A stretch of DNA of 48,767 bases from Acidobacteriaceae bacterium (lineage in GTDB: Bacteria; Acidobacteriota; Terriglobia; Terriglobales; Acidobacteriaceae): NCBI GenBank assembly GCA_025355385.1, contig JANXZS010000053.1:1-48767 (forward strand), given 5' to 3'. The translations under genes were made by a program, and so were the position numbers. The notes below the pieces were generated by a model. It saw only the letters and a list, made by a program, of their open reading frames with translations. It was not told where the DNA came from and made no database searches. The stretch's first letter is position 1, and the number at the start of each line of letters is the position of its first letter. Shown here piece after piece: positions 9,362 to 17,719 of this stretch.

Positions 9362-9810
9362 GAAATCGAATCGTACGGAGGCTGCTGCTGGCGGTGCAAC
9401 GAACAGTTTTAGTCCGGCCAAAAGAGCCTCTTGACGAAGGTCCAGTCGGCAATTAGTCTGCAGCTACACGGGAAAGGAGGATGGTCCAGCCTATGAAGAT
9501 CGAACCAAGTTGTAGCAGTATTCGACGTGAGGTGACTGAGGCTTAGGGCTCCGCGCTCTAGACCTGGCGAAACTGCAATGAACTCGCCGAGGCCCACTTA
9601 CAATCTCTGAGGTTTTCAGGATTGCAGGCGCGGATGCCTCAGGTCAAACTCAACAGCCCACCGGTGAGCAGGGCTCGCTGCCAGAGATGGCGGCGGGCCC
9701 GTCACTTTTTGGAAGTCATGCCCTACGGCGTTGCAGCAGTCTGCAAGAAAATTGTGAGCGCGCATGAGTCAAACCGTCACACTCCGCTCTTACCGCCTTA
9801 CAATAGTGAG
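9362..9810. other. 449-base gap upstream of thiG
   Basis: I see no convincing gene here. The thiG frame stays open leftward to 9622, but the encoded extension is Arg-rich and unlike ThiG. I looked for a thiamine-pyrophosphate riboswitch (CUGAGA and the conserved second stem) and for a thiS gene ending in Gly-Gly, and found neither. A GGAAAGGAGGATGG stretch near 9471 resembles a ribosome site but leads to no clear ORF. Confidence 0.4.
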
Positions 9811-10581
9811 ATGGAACCGCTCGTTATCGCAGGAAAAGCCTTTCAGTCGCGTTTGATCGTTGGAACCGGAAAGTACAAGGATGGCCCCGAGACGCAGGCA
9901 GCCATCGAGGCCTCCGGAGCCGAGATGGTTACAGTGGCCGTGCGCCGCGTCAACCTGGATCGCTCCAAGGAATCACTGCTGGACTACATCGATACCAAAC
10001 GCTATTTTTTACTGCCTAACACAGCCGGTTGTTATACCGCCGACGAGGCGATCCGCGCTGCGCGGCTGGGCAGAGAAGTTGGCTTGTCGGACTGGGTAAA
10101 GATCGAGGTCATCGGCGATCAGGCTACGCTCTATCCCGATGTACAGGCAACCCTTGAAGCGACTCGAGTTTTAGTAAAAGAAGGCTTTACAGTTCTTCCG
10201 TATACAACGGACGACATTGTGTTTGCCAAGCGCCTTATTGATGCCGGGGCAGCCGCGGTGATGCCCCTTGGAGCGCCCATTGGCAGCGGCATGGGCATAC
10301 AGAATTCGGCTACGCTGCGCATTCTTCGTGAGCTGATCACCGAGGTTCCGCTGATCGTCGATGCTGGGGTGGGGACAGCCTCTGACGCCGCGTTTGCGAT
10401 GGAGCTGGGCGCGGATGCGGTCCTTATGAACTCCGGGATTGCAAACGCGGCCAAGCCGATCCTGATGGCTGAGGCGATGATGCATGGGGTGATCGCCGGG
10501 CGCCAGGCATACCTGGCAGGTCGTATGCCACGCAAGCTGTACGCCACGGCAAGCTCGCCGCTCGAGGGCGTTTCGAAGTAG
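9811..10581 (+). CDS. thiG: thiazole synthase
   Basis: ThiG forms the thiazole phosphate ring of thiamine from deoxyxylulose 5-phosphate, dehydroglycine and the sulfur of ThiS-thiocarboxylate. The 256-residue TIM-barrel protein starts with the typical [19 protein letters not shown]. It carries the Schiff-base Lys97 in DWVKIEV and the phosphate-binding [13 protein letters not shown] and [11 protein letters not shown] segments. I chose the ATG at 9811 because family homology begins there; the ribosome site is weak. The gene stands alone: no thiS, thiF, thiH/O, thiC or thiE is in the window. Function is secure. Regulation is not visible, because the expected riboswitch is absent from the upstream gap. 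Confidence 0.95.
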   Translation: MEPLVIAGKAFQSRLIVGTGKYKDGPETQAAIEASGAEMVTVAVRRVNLDRSKESLLDYIDTKRYFLLPNTAGCYTADEAIRAARLGREVGLSDWVKIEVIGDQATLYPDVQATLEATRVLVKEGFTVLPYTTDDIVFAKRLIDAGAAAVMPLGAPIGSGMGIQNSATLRILRELITEVPLIVDAGVGTASDAAFAMELGADAVLMNSGIANAAKPILMAEAMMHGVIAGRQAYLAGRMPRKLYATASSPLEGVSK

Positions 10582-10713
10582 TCAAGTCTGCCAACCGGGT
10601 TCGGCCATCGGGATATTACACAGGGGTAGTTGAGTCGGCCAGCCTACTGGCGAGCCATCAGGGTTTTGTGAGAAGGACCGAAGTGGACACTCGCCCATCT
10701 GCCATCCCTGCGA

Positions 10714-10719
10714 TACACT
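10714..10719 (+). promoter_or_regulatory. candidate -10 box just upstream of ruvC
   Basis: TACACT ends 9 bases before the ruvC ATG. No Shine-Dalgarno sequence is seen before that ATG, so a promoter here would give a nearly leaderless transcript. No convincing -35 box at the proper distance accompanies it, so this is tentative. Confidence 0.25.
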
Positions 10720-10728
10720 CATCGGTGC

Positions 10729-11235
10729 ATGCGCGTCTTCGGGATTGACTGCGGAACTGAATGCACGGGCTATGGCGTCGTGGAGTGGAACGACGAGCTG
10801 CGGGAACCCCGACTGGTTGCCCGCACACTAGGCGGCATCCGTTTGCCCAAGAACGAGACAATGCCGCAGCGGCTGGCGTTGGTTTATGTAGAGCTGACTT
10901 CGCTGCTCAAGGTTTATCAGCCAGATGTTGTCGCCATTGAGGAGGTTTTCTACTCGGTCAACGCCAAGTCTGCCATTAAGCTTGGCCAGATTCGCGGAGT
11001 AGCGCTGCTGGCTGCGGCCATGCAAAACCTGCCGGTAGTGGAGTATGCACCGCTGAAGATCAAGTCTTCTGTTGTGGGATACGGATTGGCCACGAAGCAC
11101 CAGGTACAGTTCATGGTCGCCCGTCTGCTTTCTCTGGATTGCACTCCGGAACCCGCCGATGCAGCCGACGCGCTCGCCCTCGCCATCACACATATTCACA
11201 CGGCACAGACACTGCATTTACAAGGAGCTCGCTGA
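10729..11235 (+). CDS. ruvC: crossover junction endodeoxyribonuclease RuvC
   Basis: RuvC resolves Holliday junctions together with RuvAB during recombinational repair. The 168-residue protein shows the RNase H-fold metal ligands: Asp7 in FGIDCGT, Glu in AIEEVFYS (about 71), and the C-terminal acidic pair in PADAADALALA (about 146-150). The length is normal. The start is fixed by the universal MRVFGIDCG beginning. The next gene starts 4 bases after its stop, implying co-transcription with an unknown secreted protein. ruvA and ruvB are not in the window, but recN, uvrA and uvrC are. Confidence 0.96.
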   Translation: MRVFGIDCGTECTGYGVVEWNDELREPRLVARTLGGIRLPKNETMPQRLALVYVELTSLLKVYQPDVVAIEEVFYSVNAKSAIKLGQIRGVALLAAAMQNLPVVEYAPLKIKSSVVGYGLATKHQVQFMVARLLSLDCTPEPADAADALALAITHIHTAQTLHLQGAR

Positions 11236-11239
11236 AGTC

Positions 11240-11914
11240 ATGCGTGCTACTTATGCTGTCTTTCTCGCATGCGTGTTTACTACAGTCGCCTCGCCCCAAC
11301 CGTCGCCGCAAGCCGCTTCGCCGATATCCGTAGTCACGTTCAACTACGAAAACGATAAGCTGTTACCGTCCCATTACTGCCTGGTTATTCGTGAAAACGG
11401 AACAGGCACTTATGAGTCGCGCGACGGGATCGCAACCGGTGCCGTGGCTGGTCAAGGCCAACCATTCCAGCAGGAGATAAGTGTTTCGACTCCATTACTG
11501 CAAACTATCTTCTCTACAGCCCATCAGCATAAGTTCTTCGCCCTACCTTGTGAAGCTAACAATGGGGGAAAAATTGCCTTTCAAGGCAAGAAAACACTCG
11601 CATATGAAGGTCCGGATGGCAGCGGCTCCTGCGATTTCAACTACTCAAAGATAAAGCAGATTCAACAAGTTAATGACAGTTTGCAATCCATAGCTTCAAC
11701 TCTTGAGGCGGGCCACAGACTGGCCGTGGAGCACCAGCATGATCGACTGAGCCTGGACGCGGAGCTTGGAAGCCTCGAAGAGAGTGTTGCCGAGGGTCAC
11801 TCCCTCGAATTGCAGAATATTCGTCCCGTGCTGGAGGAGATTGCCTCGGACCCAGCCGTTCTCAATCGCGCCCGTCAGCGCGCTGCCATGCTAGCGGCAG
11901 GTGGGAAGCATTGA
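11240..11914 (+). CDS. unknown secreted protein downstream of ruvC
   Basis: This is a 224-residue protein with a short N-terminal signal-like segment (ATYAVFLACVFTTVAS). I do not recognise a named domain. The body has an Ile/Val-rich beta-type N-terminal half with two cysteines near 105 and 136 that could form a disulfide. The C-terminal half (about 145-224) is helical, Glu/Leu-rich and possibly coiled. The ATG at 11240 lies 4 bases after the ruvC stop, with AAGGAG inside the ruvC end, so the two genes are probably translated from one message. A periplasmic location is inferred. Its linkage with ruvC may be only positional. Confidence 0.7.
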   Translation: MRATYAVFLACVFTTVASPQPSPQAASPISVVTFNYENDKLLPSHYCLVIRENGTGTYESRDGIATGAVAGQGQPFQQEISVSTPLLQTIFSTAHQHKFFALPCEANNGGKIAFQGKKTLAYEGPDGSGSCDFNYSKIKQIQQVNDSLQSIASTLEAGHRLAVEHQHDRLSLDAELGSLEESVAEGHSLELQNIRPVLEEIASDPAVLNRARQRAAMLAAGGKH

Positions 11915-11994
11915 AATCGCCACCGATATGTACGACGCGCACAGAGCGGAGGGTGTTTTTAATTTCGATGTAAAGACTTCAAGACGAATTCTTG

Positions 11995-12007
11995 TAGACC
12001 GGGTCTA
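11995..12007. promoter_or_regulatory. 13-bp perfect palindrome upstream of the FecR-domain gene
   Basis: TAGACC and GGTCTA are separated by one G, giving a perfect operator-like palindrome. Its right half overlaps TAAAAT (12005-12010 region), which resembles a -10 box, about 45 bases before the likely GTG start. A repressor binding here would block such a promoter. No -35 box is clear. Confidence 0.35.
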
Positions 12008-12052
12008 AAATGAGCAGGGTTCGATACAGGCCCCGAAATGGAGGTGCACTCA

Positions 12053-13684
12053 GTGAGGCACCCAAATTCTTTGCAGGTTGTTCGCTACTCTATCCTCAGC
12101 CGCGGTTCCCACGTGTTTCCACGCGTTCTCTTCCTGCCGATCGTGGCGCTGCTACTTCTGCTGACCCATTGCGGCCCAGCTTCTGCTGATTCTGGCGATT
12201 CACGGCCACACATGGCGCGTTTGAGTCACGTGGAAGGAAGTGTGCAGGTCCTTCGGGGGGATCAGAGGGAGTTTGATCAGGCCGTCTCCAATATGCCGCT
12301 GGTGGAAGGTTCGCGCCTGCAGACTGGGCAGGATGGCCGCGCCGAAGTGCAGTTTGACAACGGAAGCATTGCGCGACTAACGCCCAACAGCACGATGAGT
12401 CTCAATCAGATTCAGCGAGGACTGGAAGGAGCGGCAGTAACCCAGATCGAACTGCTGTCGGGTCTGGGTTACTTTGAGCTGCACACGCGGGGCGGTGAGG
12501 ATTCACTTCACTTCGAGTCCTACACAATCACTCCCGTTGACGGCTCGGCGACCATACGGTTGGACGCGGACGCCAAACCCGGAGAGTTGAGTGTGCTTGA
12601 TGGAAAAGCTCACGTCACTGGCGGAACGTTGTTTGCAGTCGATGTCCACACCGACGAGACGATTCGCTTTGATGTGTCGGATCCAGCCCGCTATTACCTG
12701 GTCCAGGGAGTGAGCGCCGAATCATGGGACCAGTGGAACAGCGATCGCGACCAGGTTTTGGCGCAGCAGGCACTTAAGAGAACAGAATCCAGCCAGGAGG
12801 CTGCCAACTCTCACAATCCGGGTTGGGGCGATCTCGATCAGAACGGTAACTGGTACCCCGTTCCGGGATACGGAAATGTCTGGTCTCCTTATGGAGTGGG
12901 TTCGGGATGGGATCCTTATGGCTCAGGCTACTGGGGCTACTATCCGGGATTGGGATATATGTTCATCTCGGGATATCCATGGGGTTGGCTGCCTTACCGC
13001 TGCGGGAATTGGAATTACTTCGATTCCTTCGGGTGGGGGTGGATGCCTAATAACTGCGGAATGGGCGGAATGGGGTGGAATCAGGGCGGAAACATTTACA
13101 TCGCTAACAGGCCTCGTGGGTATCGGCCGCCGCCACGCCCCCATCCGTCGCGCGCGGTGGCATCCGATGGCCCCGGACGGGTGACGCGGGTGATTCGCGT
13201 GGATCGCGGGTTACAGGTAAGCCAGATCGTGCCGCAGCAACCTGACGGATCCCAGCAAACCAAGGCAATCGTGGTCAACGGGGTGGTGCTCCATCCTCTG
13301 CAGCCGCAGCCGAGGTCGGGGAATCCACCTGTAGGGTTAACCGGACTGCGCCCTTCGCGGCCAACTCAGCCAATGCCCAATCCCTCCGCGCCTGTCCAGC
13401 AGGTAATGCGCCCGGGCGGATCGAGTATGCGCGTTCCCTATAACGCCCCCGGGCGGGGCGAAACACCATCAGCAATCATGCCGCGTAATGGAGCGCCGGT
13501 TTCCCCGGGGATGAATCCGGTGCCTTCGCCGCGCACTGTCACTCCAGCACCTAGTGCGCCGATGCACCCATACTCGCCTCCGCCTTCAGCTCCTCCGCCA
13601 CATTATTCCCCGCCTCCGATGCCGTCGCAGTCGTCAGGCCGCACCAGTTCGGCTCCAAGTAATTCGGCTCCAAGCCGCAGGTAG
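12053..13684 (+). CDS. FecR-domain secreted protein with Trp/Gly/Tyr-rich middle and Pro-rich tail
   Basis: This is a 543-residue secreted protein. A long N-terminal segment leads to a hydrophobic signal (VLFLPIVALLLLL) with cleavage likely after ASA. Next comes a FecR-like beta domain (roughly 55-210) with typical phrases such as SHVEGSVQVLRGD and AEVQFDNGSIARL. A segment very rich in Trp, Gly, Tyr and Pro (about 255-345) resembles DUF6600-type repeats. The C-terminal ~190 residues are Pro/Ser-rich and probably disordered. No FecI sigma factor or TonB receptor is nearby, so a classical signalling role is not supported; a cell-surface or envelope role is more likely. I choose GTG at 12053 because GGAGGTG lies 6 bases upstream; an ATG at 12038 is in frame. 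A strong terminator follows. Confidence 0.8.
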   Translation: MRHPNSLQVVRYSILSRGSHVFPRVLFLPIVALLLLLTHCGPASADSGDSRPHMARLSHVEGSVQVLRGDQREFDQAVSNMPLVEGSRLQTGQDGRAEVQFDNGSIARLTPNSTMSLNQIQRGLEGAAVTQIELLSGLGYFELHTRGGEDSLHFESYTITPVDGSATIRLDADAKPGELSVLDGKAHVTGGTLFAVDVHTDETIRFDVSDPARYYLVQGVSAESWDQWNSDRDQVLAQQALKRTESSQEAANSHNPGWGDLDQNGNWYPVPGYGNVWSPYGVGSGWDPYGSGYWGYYPGLGYMFISGYPWGWLPYRCGNWNYFDSFGWGWMPNNCGMGGMGWNQGGNIYIANRPRGYRPPPRPHPSRAVASDGPGRVTRVIRVDRGLQVSQIVPQQPDGSQQTKAIVVNGVVLHPLQPQPRSGNPPVGLTGLRPSRPTQPMPNPSAPVQQVMRPGGSSMRVPYNAPGRGETPSAIMPRNGAPVSPGMNPVPSPRTVTPAPSAPMHPYSPPPSAPPPHYSPPPMPSQSSGRTSSAPSNSAPSRR

Positions 13685-13703
13685 ACGACAGCGCCTTCAG
13701 AAA

Positions 13704-13731
13704 GGGCCACCAAAACACGGTGGCCTTTTTT
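13704..13731 (+). terminator. strong Rho-independent terminator after the FecR-domain gene
   Basis: GGCCACC (13705-13711) and GGTGGCC (13719-13725) form a perfect 7-bp stem around loop AAAACAC, followed directly by six T residues. It starts 20 bases after the stop codon and has all features of an intrinsic terminator. Confidence 0.9.
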
Positions 13732-13777
13732 GCGTCAGCAGCGTTCCTGTGGAACATTGGGGCTGCTGGCACTTGGA

Positions 13778-14572
13778 TCACTGGGTTTGCAGGGAGCGAT
13801 GCAGGTGAGCCAGAGTCTCGAGTGGCAATGCTTCAGCTCGGGCTTGAGGATCGATGTTGCTGTCGGCGAGCGCCTTCAAGATAGTTTCGTGATCGTAGCC
13901 GACGGCTTTGAGGTTATTAGCCAGGGTTTTACGCTTCTGCGCGAAGCACTGGCGCAGGAGAGGAATGAACTGATCGGCTTCCACTCCGAGTTCCGCAAAG
14001 CGCGGCTGCATGCTCATGCGGAAGACCGTGGAGTAAACATCCGGAGGAGGCGTGAAGGCGTCGGGAGGCAGTGTGAAAAGCTTTTCGACGCGCGCGTACA
14101 ACTGTGCCGTGGTTGAGAGCAGGCCGTAGTCCCGGCTACCGGGGTTAGCTGCCACACGATCCGCCACCTCACGCTGCACCATCAGGACGACCCGGGACAG
14201 AATGGCGGCCTGATCGAAGAGTCGCAGCAGGATATCCGATGTGATGTAGTACGGCAGATTGCCGATGATCATTAATTTTTCGCCGGGCACCAGTAGGAGA
14301 GAGGATAGTTCGAGCGTGAGAATATCGTGCTGTACGATTTCTACGGAAGGTCTATCGGCGAAGGCCCCGCGCAACTCCGCAGCGAGGTCTGGATCAAGTT
14401 CCACTGCGACCAGCCTGCGCGCGCGAGCCGCGAGATGATGAGTAATTGCCCCTCTGCCGGGGCCTACTTCAACGACCGTCTGCTGGGAAAGGTCCCCGAG
14501 AGCCTCTGCTATGCGTACCGCCGCGCCGGGATGAACAAGGAAGTTCTGACCTAGTTTCGGTTTCTTTGCCAT
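13778..14572 (-). CDS. rsmA: 16S rRNA (adenine1518/1519-N6) dimethyltransferase
   Basis: RsmA (KsgA) dimethylates two adjacent adenines in the 3' hairpin of 16S rRNA, a late step in 30S maturation. The protein opens with the typical MAKKPKLGQNFL. It carries the SAM-binding VEVGPGRGAIT (34-44), the acidic VAVELD (55-60) and the catalytic NLPYYITSDI (105-114). At 264 residues it has the family length. I chose the ATG at 14570-14572 because homology begins there; an upstream in-frame ATG at 14623 would add 17 unrelated residues. Neither has a strong ribosome site. It converges with the FecR-domain gene and is divergent from glgA. No pdxA or apaH partner is seen nearby. Confidence 0.95.
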   Translation of the reverse strand: MAKKPKLGQNFLVHPGAAVRIAEALGDLSQQTVVEVGPGRGAITHHLAARARRLVAVELDPDLAAELRGAFADRPSVEIVQHDILTLELSSLLLVPGEKLMIIGNLPYYITSDILLRLFDQAAILSRVVLMVQREVADRVAANPGSRDYGLLSTTAQLYARVEKLFTLPPDAFTPPPDVYSTVFRMSMQPRFAELGVEADQFIPLLRQCFAQKRKTLANNLKAVGYDHETILKALADSNIDPQARAEALPLETLAHLHRSLQTQ

Positions 14573-14715
14573 GAATTCTGTGGAAGTACCCCGGGGGCTG
14601 ATTGATGGGTCCTGCACCAGCATTTAGACTACGCTTTTGTAGAGATCATTCAGGACCAATCCCTCCTGCATCCTAAGGGAAGGAATCTACGCACGCCTTA
14701 CTGGAGCGGTTACTC

Positions 14716-16170
14716 ATGCATATTGTCTTTGCTGCGTCGGAGTGTGTCCCCTATGTCAAGACTGGCGGATTAGCGCATGTTGTTGGAGCGTTGCCACCAG
14801 CAATAGCCAAGCTCGGACACAACGTCACCGTATATCTTCCGCTCTACCGGCAGGTGCAAAAGCACCTGACCGAGCGTCGTGTAGCTATTTCGTCGCTGAC
14901 CATTCCTTTTGAGTCTTACAACCGCTTTGCGAGTGTGGTGGACGGGGGTAAACGCGACGGAGTGCAGTATTATTTCATCGACTCCCCGGAATTATTCGAC
15001 CGGGAATACCTCTACGGCAGTCCCGCCGGCGACTATCCCGACAACGCCGAGCGCTTTGGGTTGTTCGCGCGTGCGGTGCTCGAGAGCACCAAGCAACTTG
15101 GCGTTCCGGATGTTTTCCACGTCCATGACTGGCAATCCTCAATGTTGCCGGTGTACTTGCGGACAACCTACTACTTTGATCCTGCCTTGCGCCAGTCCGG
15201 CTGCTTGTTGACAATCCACAATGCGGCGTGTCAAGGCGTCTTTCCGCCGGAGACCACAGGACGCCTGCTGCTGCCGTGGGACGTCTTCACGATGGACCGG
15301 CTGGAGCACTATGACCAGTTCAATTTTCTCAAGGGAGGGATCGTTTATTCGGATCTCATCACGACAGTGAGCCGTCGTTACGCACAAGAGATTCAGACGC
15401 CGGAGCTCGGCAACCATTTAGAGTCGATCCTCAAGCGGCGGGCTGCGGATCTGCATGGCATACTTAACGGGGTCGACTATGCGCAATGGGATCCTGCGAC
15501 CGATGGCAACATTGCCGGTCATTACACGCCAGATAATCTTGCGGGCAAACTGGAGTGCCGCCGCGACGTACTGCACGCTTTCGGAGCGAAGCTCGTCGGC
15601 GACGAGACGCCCGTTGTCGGTATCGTCTCCCGCTTCGCCACGCAGAAGGGTTTTGACTTGATCGCAGAGGTGGCCGGTGAGATTGCCGCCGAAGACCTGT
15701 TTGTCGTTGTTCTCGGAACCGGCGAGCCCTACTACGAAAATCTGTTCAAGGAACTACAGCAGCGTTATCCGGAGAAGTTATCCGTGAAGGTCATGGATGA
15801 CGAGGCGCTGGCTCATAAGGTGTACGCGGGCTCCGACATTTTTCTGATGCCGTCGCGTTATGAGCCCTGCGGGCTAAACCAGATGTACTCCCTCAGGTAC
15901 GGGGCCGTGCCAGTAGTGCGCGCTACGGGGGCGTTGGACGATACCATTGAGGAATGGGATCCTGAGCAGGGAACAGGCACCGGCTTCAAGTTCGAGGGGT
16001 ATAAGCCCACGAATTTCTTGGCAACATTGCAGCGCGCCCTGGCAGCGTTCAAGGAAAAGAAAAGTTGGCAGCAGTTGATGCGCAACGGCATGGAACAGGA
16101 CTATAGCTGGGAGAAGCCGTCGCGGGAGTACGTGGAGTGCTATGAAGAGGTAGCGCAGCGCAGATCGTAA
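14716..16170 (+). CDS. glgA: glycogen (starch) synthase, ADP-glucose dependent
   Basis: GlgA transfers glucose from ADP-glucose to a growing alpha-1,4-glucan. It is a GT5 enzyme of 484 residues, the usual size. The N-terminal KTGGLAHV (15-22) is the ADP-glucose loop with Lys15. The C-terminal domain shows GIVSRFATQKGFDL, and SRYEPCGLNQMYSLRYG carries the catalytic Glu. The usual loop is KTGGLxDV; here the Asp is replaced by His21. GGAGCGG precedes the ATG by 6 bases. No glgC, glgB or glgP is adjacent. Function is very likely glycogen storage; the His change deserves comparison with relatives. Confidence 0.94.
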   Translation: MHIVFAASECVPYVKTGGLAHVVGALPPAIAKLGHNVTVYLPLYRQVQKHLTERRVAISSLTIPFESYNRFASVVDGGKRDGVQYYFIDSPELFDREYLYGSPAGDYPDNAERFGLFARAVLESTKQLGVPDVFHVHDWQSSMLPVYLRTTYYFDPALRQSGCLLTIHNAACQGVFPPETTGRLLLPWDVFTMDRLEHYDQFNFLKGGIVYSDLITTVSRRYAQEIQTPELGNHLESILKRRAADLHGILNGVDYAQWDPATDGNIAGHYTPDNLAGKLECRRDVLHAFGAKLVGDETPVVGIVSRFATQKGFDLIAEVAGEIAAEDLFVVVLGTGEPYYENLFKELQQRYPEKLSVKVMDDEALAHKVYAGSDIFLMPSRYEPCGLNQMYSLRYGAVPVVRATGALDDTIEEWDPEQGTGTGFKFEGYKPTNFLATLQRALAAFKEKKSWQQLMRNGMEQDYSWEKPSREYVECYEEVAQRRS

Positions 16171-16204
16171 GCCAGCAAAGCCGCAAAGAAGCAATCAGAG
16201 GGTT

Positions 16205-17614
16205 TTAGTGCGTTCTTTCATTCGGCGGTTTGCGGAAGACGAGATAAAGCGGTAGGCCCAGCAGAATGATTGCGGTTCCGATAAGCGAACCGCGGATGTT
16301 GCTGCTGAAGGACGAATAGAGCAGTACCCCTGCTCCGGCGACGAACAGCGCGGGCAGAATCGGATATCCGCACACGCGGTAAGGCCGGTTGCGATCCGGT
16401 TGCCGCCGCCGATAGACGAAGATAGTGGTGGCCGTGAGCATATAAAACAACCACTCCGCGAAGATGGCCAGCTCAAATAGTTGCTGGAAGCGCCCGACTG
16501 CGATCAGCAGCAGCGATGTGAGCATTGCCTGTACGACGAGCGACGTTGAGGGGCTTTGAAAGCGGGGATGAATGGTCGCCATGCTGCGCGGAAAAAGTCC
16601 ATCTCGAGCGGCGGCAAAAGGTATGCGCGCCCCGGACATGATTGTGCCATTCAAGGTTACAAATATACTCAGGGCCATGCCCGCCGATACCAATGCTGCT
16701 CCTCGCCATCCGGCAATGGCGAGCATGGCTGCGACGGCGGGGCGGGGCGACGCGGCGATCTGGCTGGCGGACAGAATGTATTGGATGGCCGCGTTGGTAG
16801 CTATGTAGAGGATACCTACCACGCAGAGACCGGCAATGAGCGCGATGGGCAGGTTGCGCTCTGGTCGCTCCACCTCTTCCGCAACCATCGTCAAATCGTT
16901 CCACCCATCGTAGGCCCATAGCGCGGCAATCAGCGCAATCATGAAGCCGCTAAAGCCACCGTGCGAGCCAGTGAACTCCGTCCGGAAATTGCTTAGGCTG
17001 CCGTGGCCGTTGGTCAGGCAGAAGCCTACGATCACCAGGATCAGCAAGCCCTTCAGCCAGGTAAATACGAGCTGGAAATCTCCCGCCTTCTTGATGCCAA
17101 GGTAATTAAGTCCAGTCACCAGCCACGTCACGGCAATAGCAAAGATCTGCGCCCACGTGATGAGGAGGGGAGCGTGGAGCGCCGGTGTGTCGAGCCACGC
17201 GAGGGAGGTAAATGTCTCCAGCGTACGTGCCAGGCCAGTGGTCACGCTGGCGATCGAAGCTGGCTTCGCTACTGCGAACCACGTCCACATGTAAAGGAAG
17301 GCAGGCAGATCGCCGTAGGCGCCACGCAGATATACATACTCGCCTCCCGCCTGCGGCATCATCGCGCTCAGTTCGGCGTATGTCATGGCACCAAATAGTG
17401 AGAGCATTCCACCGGTGATCCACGCCAGGTAGACGAGGCCGGAGGAGCCCACGGCGCGCATCATCTCCTGAGGAACCAAAAAGATCCCGCTGCCGATGAT
17501 GGTTCCCACGACAATAGCGGTGGCGTGGGGCAGACCCAGCATGCGGGGCAGACTTTTTGATTTAAGTTCCGTCTCTCTATCTGAGGCTTCTCTTTGCGGC
17601 ATCGAGAATCCCAT
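16205..17614 (-). CDS. APC-superfamily amino-acid permease
   Basis: This 469-residue inner-membrane transporter has about twelve hydrophobic segments. It begins with the APC hallmark in TM1 (GTIIGSGIFLVPQ) after a ~35-residue polar N terminus. Other family landmarks are FGAMTYAELSAMMPQAGGEYVYLR (TM2-3 region) and LWAYDGWNDLTMVAEEVERPERNLP (TM6 and its cytoplasmic loop). This pattern is that of LAT/YkbA-type exchangers or basic and neutral amino-acid permeases. The substrate cannot be deduced. I use the ATG at 17612-17614; a further in-frame ATG nearer MPQREAS is possible. It follows uvrC on the same strand with about 105 bases between, so it could be co-transcribed or have its own promoter. 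Confidence 0.88.
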   Translation of the reverse strand: MGFSMPQREASDRETELKSKSLPRMLGLPHATAIVVGTIIGSGIFLVPQEMMRAVGSSGLVYLAWITGGMLSLFGAMTYAELSAMMPQAGGEYVYLRGAYGDLPAFLYMWTWFAVAKPASIASVTTGLARTLETFTSLAWLDTPALHAPLLITWAQIFAIAVTWLVTGLNYLGIKKAGDFQLVFTWLKGLLILVIVGFCLTNGHGSLSNFRTEFTGSHGGFSGFMIALIAALWAYDGWNDLTMVAEEVERPERNLPIALIAGLCVVGILYIATNAAIQYILSASQIAASPRPAVAAMLAIAGWRGAALVSAGMALSIFVTLNGTIMSGARIPFAAARDGLFPRSMATIHPRFQSPSTSLVVQAMLTSLLLIAVGRFQQLFELAIFAEWLFYMLTATTIFVYRRRQPDRNRPYRVCGYPILPALFVAGAGVLLYSSFSSNIRGSLIGTAIILLGLPLYLVFRKPPNERTH

Positions 17615-17719
17615 TCGTCGTTCCTGAGAGTAGCATCCATCGGACGACACGCAGTGCTCGAATCGTTGACCAACCACGCGGTAGCAGCGGTACGATTTCC
17701 CGGCTAAACGGGAGTGACT

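Noticed and set aside
9622-9810. N-terminal extension of thiG
   Set aside because: The extension is Arg-rich and does not match ThiG; the family N terminus begins at 9811.
9362-9810. Possible TPP riboswitch before thiG
   Set aside because: I could not find the conserved CUGAGA element and paired helices by eye; a covariance search would settle it.
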